Assembly: GCA_020073015.1 (NCBI GenBank)
Contig: JAIQFZ010000041.1
Coordinates: forward strand, 1-58,823
Direction of reading: 5' to 3'
DNA from: Terriglobia bacterium
Lineage (GTDB): Bacteria; Acidobacteriota; Terriglobia; Terriglobales; Acidobacteriaceae
DNA: 58,823 nucleotides
A program made the translations under genes and the position numbers. Below, one piece after another: positions 26,989 through 35,587 of this stretch. Below the pieces are notes generated by a model. That model made no database searches. It saw nothing but the letters and a program-made list of their open reading frames with translations, and was not told the DNA's origin. Numbering within the stretch: the stretch's first letter is position 1; each line of letters opens with the position of its first letter.

Positions 26989-28470
26989 TCAGTTGCCCGC
27001 GCTCGTCGCGCGGCTGCTTCGCTTCCAGAACAGATACCATGGAACGCCGATCAGGACGATGATTGCGCTCCCCAACGCTTCGGTTGGCCTTCGGATAACT
27101 GTGTTGAGGATCCAGACGATGGCAACCAGAACGTAGATCGCGGGTAGCCATGGGTATCCAGTACAACGATAGGGGCGGGGGGCGTCCGGCCGCTTCCAGC
27201 GCAACACGAACAGGCCGACAACGGTCAGCGTGTAAGAGAACATCATGCCAAAGATGACGTAAGTGTAAAGCCAGTCGTAGCGTCCGCTCACGGTCAGCAG
27301 CGCGGCCCAGAGGCCCTGGCCGATCAGGCTGAAGGCGGGCGTGCGCCACTTGGGATGGATGATGGCCATGCGCTTGAAGAAAACACCATCCTGCGCCATG
27401 GCGAGATAGACGCGTGCGCCGGAGAGCGTGCAGGTCGCGGCGGCGCTGAAGCAGGAGAGCGCGATCATGGCCGACAGCCACACTGCGGCGCCCGGTGAGA
27501 ACAGTGCGGACGCAGCGGCGTGTGCAATGGTCTCGTATTTCGACACCTCGCTCAGCGGCAGGGCGTAGACGTACGTCATGTTCATCGCGAGATAGATTGC
27601 ACCCACCGCCAGCACACCGAAAACCATGGCAAGCGGGACATTGCGGCGGGGTTCCTTTACCTCGCCGGCGACCCAGGTGATGTACACCCATCCGTCGTAA
27701 GCCCAGAAGACCGCAATCAAGCCCACGCCCAGCGCGGAAACTAACTGTCCGGGGCTCAGGCCCATGTTCAATCCGCCGGGCGCCTGCGCGCTGAAATTCG
27801 ACCAGTGTCCTTTTCCTATGGCGAAGCCCAGGACGACAAACGCCGCCATGGCAGTGAACTTGGTCCAAGTGGAGACATTCTGTAGCAGTGCACCCCAGCG
27901 CAGCCCGAAAACGTTGACCAAGGTGAGAATGACGATCAGCGCGAGTCCGACGGCGTGCGCTCGTGTGAAAACGATCGTGAATATAGGCCAGAGAACGTGA
28001 CCATGCGCCAGCATTGGATACGGCAGGTTGATGTTTGCAAGGACGTGCTCCTGAGAAATTGCCGGAACGATTCTCCCCATGTAGGCGGCGGACGCAACCG
28101 ACAGAGCAGCGATGGTGCCCCCGTTAGCCACCGCGAACAGCATCCAGCCATACAGAAACGCAATCAGGTCGCCGTAGGCTTCGCGCAGGTAGACGTATTG
28201 TCCGCCCGAGTCGGGGAACATCGAGCCCAGTTCCGCAAACGCGACGCAGGCGCACAGTGAGATCAGCCCACCGAGGACCCATACCAGGAAGAACAGTTTG
28301 GGATTGGGCAAGGGGCCGGCGATATCTTTTGCGGTCAGAAAAATCGAGGAGCCGATGATGCCGCTCACCAGCAGCAGCACGGAGTCCAGCAGGCTGAGTC
28401 CGCGCACGAGGCTGGGCTGCGGTTTCGTGCGGTCGGTGGTCGGGGCCGGAGCCTCGGGAGCCGGGTTCAT
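26989..28470 (-). CDS. APC-superfamily amino acid permease
   Basis: A 493-residue inner-membrane transporter with about 12 helices and polar ends. The first helix carries the unwound substrate-binding motif SGIIGSSIFLT (near residue 37), the second has FAELGSMFPDSGGQYVYLRE, and helix 6 has VFWAYDGWVYITWVAGEVKEP, all typical of the LAT/APA branch that exchanges or imports amino acids. The substrate cannot be told. Forty-seven bases upstream on the same strand lies the zinc-ribbon microprotein, so the two may form an operon. The dead permease relic lies behind it. Confidence 0.9.
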   Translation of the reverse strand: MNPAPEAPAPTTDRTKPQPSLVRGLSLLDSVLLLVSGIIGSSIFLTAKDIAGPLPNPKLFFLVWVLGGLISLCACVAFAELGSMFPDSGGQYVYLREAYGDLIAFLYGWMLFAVANGGTIAALSVASAAYMGRIVPAISQEHVLANINLPYPMLAHGHVLWPIFTIVFTRAHAVGLALIVILTLVNVFGLRWGALLQNVSTWTKFTAMAAFVVLGFAIGKGHWSNFSAQAPGGLNMGLSPGQLVSALGVGLIAVFWAYDGWVYITWVAGEVKEPRRNVPLAMVFGVLAVGAIYLAMNMTYVYALPLSEVSKYETIAHAAASALFSPGAAVWLSAMIALSCFSAAATCTLSGARVYLAMAQDGVFFKRMAIIHPKWRTPAFSLIGQGLWAALLTVSGRYDWLYTYVIFGMMFSYTLTVVGLFVLRWKRPDAPRPYRCTGYPWLPAIYVLVAIVWILNTVIRRPTEALGSAIIVLIGVPWYLFWKRSSRATSAGN

Positions 28471-28517
28471 GCGTTGAGTCGTTGATCGTCCATGTAGTGG
28501 TTCAGCCCGTTGTTTTT

Positions 28518-28691
28518 TCAGCCCATGGCCAGTTCGTCAGGAGATTCGAGCGGTGTTCCGCAACGTCGGCAGATAACGGCCGAACAGTCGCCGCACGTCA
28601 GAGGGTCAGTGACTTCTACGGAGCACACCGGGCAGTAGAGCACCTCGGGTCCTTTCTGGACAATCGGGGGTGTCGGCTGGCTGGGATCCAT
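28518..28691 (-). CDS. 57-residue zinc-ribbon microprotein
   Basis: A short frame from ATG 28691 to TGA 28518. It holds three CxxC pairs: CPVC (20-23), CGDC (33-36) and CRRC (41-44), in the order expected for a treble or paired zinc ribbon, followed by an acidic tail (SPDELAMG). Stop-free reading, regular Cys spacing and a position 47 bp ahead of the permease gene on the same strand support a real gene. It could bind nucleic acid or protein through zinc. I do not know a family name for it. Confidence 0.72.
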   Translation of the reverse strand: MDPSQPTPPIVQKGPEVLYCPVCSVEVTDPLTCGDCSAVICRRCGTPLESPDELAMG

Positions 28692-28780
28692 GCGGACGAA
28701 ACTTTAGCACACTGGCTTGGGGTCGGACTCAACTTTTGATGGCTGTCTGCCGATACCTTATCAAGAGGGCGCTCCATCTT

Positions 28781-29233
28781 ATGAAACGTGTGTTGATTGT
28801 GGTCGTGATGTTCACGGCGGTTCTAAGCGCGAAGGATGTTTCGCGCAACCATCTCGGAGTACTGTTGCGCATGGAGTCGGTACCCTGCGGCACAGTGGAG
28901 GGAAGTGGCTTCAGCAAGGCACTGCTGGGAGCACCCGCGCCGCTTCCGGTGCAGGATGATCGGCTCTGCCAGGAATACGTTCTGCGCTCGGAGGGACTCT
29001 ACTACCGAATCCGGTCACGAGATCGCAAGCACCCGGTTCTGTTGCCGATCGGCGAGCAGGCACAATTCCGTTTGCACCGGGATCGCATGCTGCTTCAGGT
29101 GGAGGATTTCGACTCCAAGGCATATGAATTCTCAGTGCTGGCGATTGTGCCGGAGAATCACGGGGATCGTTTGCGGCGGCAGCCGGTTGAGAACAAAGAC
29201 TCGTCTGACGCGTTGCAGGAGACTCTGCAGTAA
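28781..29233 (+). CDS. Small exported protein of unknown function
   Basis: A 150-residue protein with a signal peptide (MKRVLIVVVMFTAVLSA, cleavage near 17). The mature part is mainly beta-prone (GLYYRIRSRDRKHPVLLPIG, RLHRDRMLLQVEDFDSKAYE) and contains two cysteines, C33 and the one in DDRLCQEY, that could form a disulfide. I recognise no family. It is divergent from the zinc-ribbon/permease pair and converges on the exported protein at 29246, with 12 bp between stops. Confidence 0.7.
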   Translation: MKRVLIVVVMFTAVLSAKDVSRNHLGVLLRMESVPCGTVEGSGFSKALLGAPAPLPVQDDRLCQEYVLRSEGLYYRIRSRDRKHPVLLPIGEQAQFRLHRDRMLLQVEDFDSKAYEFSVLAIVPENHGDRLRRQPVENKDSSDALQETLQ

Positions 29234-29245
29234 CCGCGCCAGGGA

Positions 29246-29971
29246 TCAGTCTTCCCGCTTCCGCAGGATGACGTCGCCTTCGCTCGGCGGCAGGGAAAAT
29301 GGGAACTCCCAGACCTTGTCTTTCATCCACACGCTGAGCATGAAATCCTCGTGGCTTTTCCACGGGCCGATCCACTTATTGCTGGTTGAAAAGAAGACCC
29401 AACCATGGACTTCGGGATTCCCCGGCGTCAGGGTGGCGGGCTGAAGGCTCTGGGTACTGAGAAACTCGATGAATTCGGCAGCTTCCTTTTGGTACTCTCT
29501 CAGAGAAGCAGTTTTCTCTTCGGTTGTTTCAGGATTCTTCTTGATCTTGCGCTCCGTCTCGAACACCAGCGTGTCCACATCGTTCTGCAACCGGGTGGAG
29601 AACTGGGTTGGATCGAGAAAGCCCTCACGGACTTCGTGATGACGCAGGAAATCCATGCGCAGATCCGCGGGAAATTCAAACTTGCCCTTCCCCGTGTAAG
29701 TCACACTCATATACACGCCCAGAACGTGATAGAACCTTCGCCGGCTTTTTGACAGTTCCTGGGAATCCACCAGCAGGGTCAAATCCAGGTCATCGCCGAT
29801 CATCCTCCAGCGGTAGCGACCGTCGTCACCGCGCTGAAATTCGCACCTGGGAGCGCCGGCCGTCCAGCGCACGGCGGGCAGCGTTTTCTTGCTTGCGTGG
29901 CCCGGCACCACCGTCAGAATCACGCTGAAAGCCAGAGCCAGATTCCTGCAGAGAGTGCGGGCACATGACAT
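29246..29971 (-). CDS. Exported protein of unknown function
   Basis: A 241-residue protein with an N-terminal signal (LCRNLALAFSVILTVVPGHA). The mature part has GRYRWRMIGDDLDLTLLVDS, a long charged helical stretch (ERKIKKNPETTEEKTASLRE) and a C-terminal beta-rich part (WKSHEDFMLSVWMKDKVWEF). No family is known to me. The start at 29971 overlaps the last 52 bases of the upstream cytochrome gene in another frame, consistent with coupled translation. A much longer upstream reading in this frame lies inside the cytochrome gene and is rejected. Confidence 0.7.
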   Translation of the reverse strand: MSCARTLCRNLALAFSVILTVVPGHASKKTLPAVRWTAGAPRCEFQRGDDGRYRWRMIGDDLDLTLLVDSQELSKSRRRFYHVLGVYMSVTYTGKGKFEFPADLRMDFLRHHEVREGFLDPTQFSTRLQNDVDTLVFETERKIKKNPETTEEKTASLREYQKEAAEFIEFLSTQSLQPATLTPGNPEVHGWVFFSTSNKWIGPWKSHEDFMLSVWMKDKVWEFPFSLPPSEGDVILRKRED

Positions 29972-32100
29972 TGGAGCGAGTGTATCGCTTCTTCTCGAAA
30001 AGCGAACAGGGTAAATGGCCCCCCGGAGACAGGGAGTGCTCTTCTTAGCTGGAAAACGGAGGAATCCGCCTCCGGCGGCGCTGGCGGGGTGGCCTCCGGC
30101 TTGGCGGAGGTGTTGAGCCAGAAGCGCTGCTGCGTTCTGCGGATGTGCGGCATGATCGCTGGAGTGCCGATCGGAGGCGTGGTGATGTGCGATTGGGTCC
30201 AATCCACGTTGCCGAAAATAAACGGCGACATGATCGTCGGAGAGGTATTGTTGGAGCTGAAGTCGTACGGAGAGGGACGCGTGGAATGGCAATTGCGGCA
30301 CGAGCGCGCGATCACTCCGGAGTAAACATTCGCCGGAACCGTCTGACCTCGGGGCGGATCCGCTGCCCAGCCGCTGGCGACGAAATTGGTGTTCTGCGTG
30401 CCCGTGAGAGTCGCACCATTCTGGTTGAACGCTTGGCCGTACCAACCCTCGACCAATTCGATCAGCGTTAACAACAGGTTGTTGTTGTAATCCGGATTCT
30501 TAGTTTGGATGTTCAAGACGCTCTGGTTGAGCTGCCGGAAAGTATCTTGCTGAGCGTCCCGCGTGAACTGCGGGTTGGAAGAATACTGCAAGGCGTCCAG
30601 ATCAAAGGGCAGGAAGTGCGCGTGCACGTTCCCACCGGGGTTGGGATAGGGTTGCCCCGGGCTGACGTTGGCCGGGTTCTTGCCTCCATGGCAGACAATA
30701 CAAAGGCCGGGCAAGTATTTAGCACCGCCTCCGTCCAGATCTGCTTTGTTAACGCGGGGATTGTCGAGTTGCCCGGTAGCCGGGTTCACGACCTGCTGAC
30801 CGCGGTCATAGATGTAGAACTTGGTGAAGGTGTTGCCGGTGGTTGCGTCCGGCTGGAATTCCATGGCGACGGCGGCGATCGGATTGACATCGTTGACCGC
30901 GTCGTCGACCGTTCTGTGGTTGGTCACCACCCAGGCGGTGCCGTCTTTCGAAACAATCATGCGCCGTCCAAAACCAAGGTCGATGGCGTTGAAGTATCCC
31001 GCCAAGGTATAGGTGGTGGGATCGCCCAGATTGATGCCATTCCGCGTGAGCCAGTCTCCGAAGAAAATCTTCTGGTTGCCCGGATCGATAGCCTGGTAGT
31101 AGGCATCCGCCGTAGTCGAATCCGTCACATTGCTGAGAACGCCGTCGGCGCCGTAGGTGAGAAAGTCGTTCGGTTGCGCGGATGGATCGGTTAGTGCGAG
31201 AACGGGCCCGATGGCCAGTGTCGGATCCATGAGTGCGTTCGGATTCAGGTTCACGGTCACTCGGACAATGCGCTGTGTGGTGCCGGTTGCAGTCGAAGCA
31301 GTGAAGCGGAGCAGGTATTGTCCGGCGGTGTTGAAAATGGCGTCGGTGATCGGGCTGGTGGGAGCGCTGAACGAGACTTCTCCAACTCCGGTCACCAGGC
31401 CGCCCTGATGAAACCACTGAGAAGAGAAGGTGGCCGTGCTCGAAATCTTGCCCTTGAGATGGATATGGTTGGGCGCGGTAATCACAAAGTCATTGGGCGC
31501 CACCTTCGTGAAGCTACCGGATGGAACAACGTTCGCGGCGGGAACTCCAACGATTTGCAGGTTGATGTAGTCCGGAGAGTTCAGGCTGGAGAAATCGCCA
31601 CCTCCGATCAGGCTTCCGGTGATGCCGAGAGGCACGGTTGTGCCGCTCGGGAGCGAGCCCAGGCCAAGCGCCTGGACTACCGCGGGGAGGCTGAATTGCA
31701 GGAGCAGGTCCGTCCCGTTATTCGTAACGCTAGTGCAATTTCCCAGCACGTCTTCGACCGCGAGACCGCTCAGAACGAGGGACTTCGTGAGCTTGGGAAG
31801 AGGAGCGATGCTACCGATCGACGCGGTACCGGCCAGCTGCGCGCCGAGTGTCCCGAAGCCATCCACCACATGAAGTCGGATCGTGGTCAAATCCACGTTC
31901 GCCACGTTGAACGTGCTACTGCCCAGAATGGCTACCTTCAGGTGGCCCGTCGTGGCCAGGGGGTTGACAGCATTCTTACAGACTCCGGGCTTGACGTCGA
32001 TCTGCACGGCCGTTGTGGCCGAGGCCCCAACCGTCAACACAGACACGATCGCGAGCGTAAGGATGCGCCTTACGATGTTGACACAACTCGGGTGAGACAT
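29920..32100 (-). CDS. Large exported cytochrome c-like protein
   Basis: A 726-residue exported protein. After a signal peptide (about 1-28) comes a beta-rich region (VQIDVKPGVCKNAVNPLATT up to about 300, with immunoglobulin-like stretches), then a domain with two haem c motifs: CIVCH at 467-471 and CRNCH at 601-605. The Pro-rich segment near 675 and the odd final ~40 residues (ending SLQCHVPALSAG) may be a read-on past the original end. Such proteins accompany acidobacterial electron-transfer or oxidative secretion systems, but no partner is visible here. It probably forms an operon with the gene at 29246. Confidence 0.8.
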   Translation of the reverse strand: MSHPSCVNIVRRILTLAIVSVLTVGASATTAVQIDVKPGVCKNAVNPLATTGHLKVAILGSSTFNVANVDLTTIRLHVVDGFGTLGAQLAGTASIGSIAPLPKLTKSLVLSGLAVEDVLGNCTSVTNNGTDLLLQFSLPAVVQALGLGSLPSGTTVPLGITGSLIGGGDFSSLNSPDYINLQIVGVPAANVVPSGSFTKVAPNDFVITAPNHIHLKGKISSTATFSSQWFHQGGLVTGVGEVSFSAPTSPITDAIFNTAGQYLLRFTASTATGTTQRIVRVTVNLNPNALMDPTLAIGPVLALTDPSAQPNDFLTYGADGVLSNVTDSTTADAYYQAIDPGNQKIFFGDWLTRNGINLGDPTTYTLAGYFNAIDLGFGRRMIVSKDGTAWVVTNHRTVDDAVNDVNPIAAVAMEFQPDATTGNTFTKFYIYDRGQQVVNPATGQLDNPRVNKADLDGGGAKYLPGLCIVCHGGKNPANVSPGQPYPNPGGNVHAHFLPFDLDALQYSSNPQFTRDAQQDTFRQLNQSVLNIQTKNPDYNNNLLLTLIELVEGWYGQAFNQNGATLTGTQNTNFVASGWAADPPRGQTVPANVYSGVIARSCRNCHSTRPSPYDFSSNNTSPTIMSPFIFGNVDWTQSHITTPPIGTPAIMPHIRRTQQRFWLNTSAKPEATPPAPPEADSSVFQLRRALPVSGGPFTLFAFREEAIHSLQCHVPALSAGIWLWLSA

Positions 32101-32650
32101 TTTCTCCTCCTGTGGAGCTTGTCAGAACAGTTGACTGCCTTTTAAATGCAACGACGGTAGGGAAGGGGCTGGAAGAGAGGACTTAGCTCGCCCCCCACGG
32201 CCCCGCAGATTCCCCCCTTACTCGTACATGCGTAGTTCTAGAGCGATTTGGCTCACTCAGATCAAGTATTCTTGGCGGGAGTCCCACGTACCCACCCCGG
32301 CGAAAATCGTTGCATCTTACCACTCCAGGTCAAGCGTTTCTACCAGCTCTGGCGGAAGGTGTGCTGTGCGTCGGAAATCGTGCACCAGTAAGTCTGTCCT
32401 CCCTCCGGCCCTCTAGCAGGCACTCCGCCTCCGCAAGCTTGCGGAAATGCGTTGAGCGGGAACGACAGAGAAGAGCGGATATGGTAAAACATGGAAGGAT
32501 GGTAAAAGGTGAGCAGATGCAAGCCGGAACGGCAAAGATGATAGGGTACGGAAGCCGGAAAAGCGTGCAAAAGTCGCCTGAGTCGTCACCCGGAGTGCTC
32601 TTCTAAGATTAAGTATAGAATGGAGTTATCCCGGGAATGGGAGTAGGTGA
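32101..32650. other. Intergenic region between the cytochrome gene and tRNA-Lys
   Basis: The left end holds the cytochrome gene's promoter (minus strand) and a TTTCTCCTCCTG complement of its ribosome-binding site. Close to the tRNA, TATAGA at about 32615 is a plausible -10 element. Two short repeats of ATGGTAAAA occur near 32480-32510. I see no protein gene in it. Confidence 0.4.
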
Positions 32651-32726
32651 GGGCGCGTAGCTCAGGTGGTAGAGCAACGCCCTTTTAAGGCGTGGGTCGC
32701 AGGTTCGAATCCTGCCGCGCTCACCA
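32651..32726 (+). tRNA. tRNA-Lys (anticodon TTT)
   Basis: A complete 76-base tRNA with encoded CCA. The acceptor GGGCGCG pairs with CGCGCTC, the D arm is GCTC...GAGC, the anticodon stem ACGCC/GGCGT encloses CTTTTAA with anticodon TTT, and the T arm is GCAGG-TTCGAAT-CCTGC. All four stems close. It reads AAA and AAG lysine codons. Confidence 0.97.
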
Positions 32727-32807
32727 ACTTTGGCCCATGTCAGGCGCGCATTATGGAGCAGCTAGCGCGCCGGCGTGCTGGCATGTCGTCCTGCCGTTGC
32801 ATCCACG

Positions 32808-33218
32808 ATGAACCGACCACTCTGCGCAGTTCTGATCTGCTTCTTGTGCTCCATTTTGTTGCTCGCTTCAGCGCATCAGGATCAGGCCGCGGTTCTCGGA
32901 GCATGGGAGGGCGAATCGAAGTGCACCATTCCCACTTCCCCCTGCCATGATGAACACGTCATTTATCACATCGCGGCCGACGACCGCGTGCCGGGGAGGC
33001 TGTCGTTGGACGCATACAAGGTCGTGGACGGCCAGCAAGAGTTGATGGGGACACTTGGGTGCCAATACCGCTCGCGCGAAGCAGTGCTCACCTGCTCCGG
33101 AAATAGCGTGAAGGAAGACCACTGGGAATTCAAAGTTTCCGGAGACAGCATGACGGGCACTTTGACTATCGGAGATGTGAAGACTTTGTACCGAAGAATA
33201 AGTGTTCGCAGGAAGTAG
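32808..33218 (+). CDS. Small exported protein of unknown function
   Basis: A 136-residue protein with a strong signal peptide (VLICFLCSILLLASAHQ). The mature part begins LGAWEGESKCTIPTSPCHDE and contains four cysteines, two of which probably pair, with a beta-barrel-like pattern at the end (MTGTLTIGDVKTLYRRISVR). The LGxWEGxSxC opening recurs in small secreted proteins of soil bacteria that look lipocalin-like; no function is known. It lies 81 bp behind tRNA-Lys and slightly ahead of the phosphatase gene. Confidence 0.75.
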   Translation: MNRPLCAVLICFLCSILLLASAHQDQAAVLGAWEGESKCTIPTSPCHDEHVIYHIAADDRVPGRLSLDAYKVVDGQQELMGTLGCQYRSREAVLTCSGNSVKEDHWEFKVSGDSMTGTLTIGDVKTLYRRISVRRK

Positions 33219-33264
33219 GAACCGCCGGACGAATGGGTGGGCTCTGGGCGACGACTCTTTTCAA

Positions 33265-33945
33265 ATGCAAATTGCAGAGTTAGATGGGACGGCCAAGATC
33301 TCCTGCCAGGCCGTTCTGTTCGACATGGATGGCGTTCTCATCGACTCGACTCCAGCGGTCGCCCGGGTGTGGCATCGGTGGGCTCTTGAACATGGCCTCG
33401 ATCCCGAAACCGTGGTGCGCATGGCCCACGGACGTCCGAGTAGAACCACCATCCGTGACCTCTTGCCGGACTCCGATATTGATGCCGAGGATCGGGAGGT
33501 CGAGCGCAGAGAAATGAAAGACATCGAGGGCGTGGTTCTTCTGCCGGGCGCTCAACGGCTGCTCAACAGCCTGCCGCTGGAACGCTGGACCATCGCAACG
33601 TCCTGCACGCGGCCCCTGGCCGAGGTGCGTTTGCGGGCCGCGGGCCTGCCGATCCCGAAGAAGTTGATCACGTCCAGCGACGTGAAGAACGGCAAGCCGC
33701 ATCCCGAGCCCTATCAGAAAGCAGCCGCGATCCTCGGGTTTGCCGCTTCCGATTGCATCGTAGTTGAAGATGCGCCGGCCGGAGTTCGCGCAGGAAAAGC
33801 GGCCGGCGCGAGAGTGATCGGATTTCCCACCACTATGGACCTCCGCGAACTGGAGAGCGCTGGCGCCGATTGGATCGTGCCGAATTGCGCCGCCATTACC
33901 CTGCACAATGGTGATGGAGGATTGTTTCTGACCTTGGCACTTTAA
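33265..33945 (+). CDS. HAD-superfamily sugar-phosphate phosphatase
   Basis: A 226-residue HAD hydrolase with a helical cap. Motif I is FDMDGVLIDSTPA (nucleophile and acid/base Asp), motif II is the Ser/Thr in IATSCTRPLAE, motif III is the Lys in KNGKPHPEPY, and motif IV is VVEDAPAGVRAGKAAG. This is the pattern of the beta-phosphoglucomutase/glycerol-3-phosphatase/2-deoxyglucose-6-phosphatase subgroup. The start at 33265 is uncertain because no good ribosome-binding site is visible; an in-frame start at 33202 would overlap the previous gene's stop. Confidence 0.88.
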   Translation: MQIAELDGTAKISCQAVLFDMDGVLIDSTPAVARVWHRWALEHGLDPETVVRMAHGRPSRTTIRDLLPDSDIDAEDREVERREMKDIEGVVLLPGAQRLLNSLPLERWTIATSCTRPLAEVRLRAAGLPIPKKLITSSDVKNGKPHPEPYQKAAAILGFAASDCIVVEDAPAGVRAGKAAGARVIGFPTTMDLRELESAGADWIVPNCAAITLHNGDGGLFLTLAL

Positions 33946-34087
33946 GATCTTGCGTTCCTTTTTCAGACAGTCATTTGCGCGCGCCCGTCTACTCAACTAA
34001 AATCCTCAGTTCCTCAGAAGTTGCCCGCGAAGACGGCCCGGCGTTCGGGTGCTTTTTCGACGGGTGATTCCGATAAGGCAGGGCCTC

Positions 34088-35260
34088 GTGATTATCGGTG
34101 TTCCGAAGGAAAGTTATCCGGGCGAGCGGCGGGTTGCGCTGGTGCCGGCCGTTCTCCCAACGCTTACCAAAGCTGGTTTCGAAGTGCATGTACAGTCCGG
34201 AGCCGGGATCGAAGCCGGATACCCCGATGCCCACTACACCGACAAAGGGGCGAAGATTGTCGCCGACCGCGCGGCGGTATTCGGCGCGGCTGACATTATC
34301 GTTCAGATCCTTTGCTATGGTTCGAACGATTTGACGGGCAAGCAAGACGTCCCCCTCTTCCGGCGCGATCAGATCCTGATTGGATTTCTGCGCCCGTTCG
34401 GGGCGGCGGAAGTAGTGCAGGAGATCGCGCGCGCGGGGGTCACGTCTTTTTCCGTTGAACTGATGCCGCGCACCACGCGCGCCCAGAGCATGGATGCGCT
34501 CTCCTCCATGGGCACGGTCTGCGGGTACAAAGCCGTGTTGATCGCCGCGGATTCTCACCCGCGTTTCTTTCCGATGCTCACCACCGCCGCGGGCACGATC
34601 ACTCCGGCGCGTGTGTTTGTGATCGGGGCCGGGGTGGCGGGTTTGCAGGCGATTGCGACCGCGCGCCGGTTGGGCGCGGTGATTTCCGCGTACGATCTGC
34701 GTCCGGCTGCCAAGGAACAGGTGCAGAGCCTGGGCGGGCGCTTCGTCGAGCTTCCCATCGAAGCGAAAGACGCGCAGGACGCCAGTGGCTATGCCCGGGC
34801 GCAGGACGAGGATTTCTACCGCCGGCAGCGGGAGTTGTTGGGAAAGGTCGTGCAGGAGAGCGATGTGGTGATCACCGCCGCCGTGATTCCGGGCAAGAAA
34901 TCTCCGGTTCTGGTAACCGAGGACATGGTGAAGGGCATGGCGCCGGGTTCGGTGATCCTTGATCTGGCGGCTGAGCGCGGCGGCAACTGCGAAATTACCG
35001 AACGAGGGAAGACCGTCGTTAAACACGGCGTGACCATCATTGGAGCGATCAACGTCGCCACCGGAGTGCCCTACCACGCCAGTCAGATGTATGCGCGTAA
35101 CATTACTGCATTCCTTACGCATCTGATCAAAGACCAGAAACTGAACCTGAATATGGAAGACGAGATCGTGCGCGAGACACTACTGACGCGGGGCGGCGAG
35201 ATCGTTCATCCCCGTGTGCGCGAGTTCTTTGCCTTGCCGGCGCTGGTGGCGAAAAGCTGA
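34088..35260 (+). CDS. pntAA: Proton-translocating NAD(P) transhydrogenase, subunit alpha part 1
   Basis: This 390-residue soluble domain I binds NAD(H) and passes hydride to NADP in domain III. It starts VIIGVPKESYPGERRVALVP and carries the NAD-binding loop VIGAGVAGLQAIATARRLGA with the following acidic residue in YDLRP, the mobile loop region (DEDFYRRQRELLGK) and ITAAVIPGKKSPVLVT. The split into pntAA and pntAB is common outside enterobacteria. I favour the GTG at 34088 because it matches the family start; GTGs at 34049 and 34064 are alternatives. First gene of a three-gene operon supplying NADPH from the proton gradient. Confidence 0.95.
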   Translation: MIIGVPKESYPGERRVALVPAVLPTLTKAGFEVHVQSGAGIEAGYPDAHYTDKGAKIVADRAAVFGAADIIVQILCYGSNDLTGKQDVPLFRRDQILIGFLRPFGAAEVVQEIARAGVTSFSVELMPRTTRAQSMDALSSMGTVCGYKAVLIAADSHPRFFPMLTTAAGTITPARVFVIGAGVAGLQAIATARRLGAVISAYDLRPAAKEQVQSLGGRFVELPIEAKDAQDASGYARAQDEDFYRRQRELLGKVVQESDVVITAAVIPGKKSPVLVTEDMVKGMAPGSVILDLAAERGGNCEITERGKTVVKHGVTIIGAINVATGVPYHASQMYARNITAFLTHLIKDQKLNLNMEDEIVRETLLTRGGEIVHPRVREFFALPALVAKS

Positions 35261-35284
35261 CCGGGGCTGCCGGCTGGAGGAGAG

Positions 35285-35587
35285 ATGAATAGTTCGAGCC
35301 TGATTAACGCACTCTTTATTTTTGTGCTGGCGGGGTTCATCGGATTTGAAGTGATCCGGCGAGTCTCTCCCCTGCTGCACACACCGTTGATGTCGCTCAC
35401 CAACGCGTTGGACGCAATCGCGGTGGTGGGCGCGATCGTCCTGGTGGGCGAGCACAAATCCTCGCTCTCCGCCATCTTCGGATTCATTGCCGTGGTGGCT
35501 GCTACCAGCAATATCGTCGGCGGCTTTCTCATTACGGACCGCATGTTGAAGATGTTCAAATCGAGCCGTCCAGCGGCCAAGCCATGA
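35285..35587 (+). CDS. pntAB: NAD(P) transhydrogenase, subunit alpha part 2
   Basis: A 100-residue membrane subunit with three helices: ALFIFVLAGFIGFEVIRRV, TNALDAIAVVGAIVLVG and SAIFGFIAVVAATSNIVGGF. It contributes to the proton channel of the transhydrogenase together with PntB. The PLMSLTNALDAI segment is strongly conserved. A GGAGGAG site precedes the start, and its last codons overlap the pntB start by four bases (ATGA), so translation is coupled. Confidence 0.95.
   Translation: MNSSSLINALFIFVLAGFIGFEVIRRVSPLLHTPLMSLTNALDAIAVVGAIVLVGEHKSSLSAIFGFIAVVAATSNIVGGFLITDRMLKMFKSSRPAAKP

Noticed and set aside
29246-30445. 399-codon reading of the exported protein
   Set aside because: The upstream part lies inside the large cytochrome gene in another frame; the signal peptide begins at 29971.
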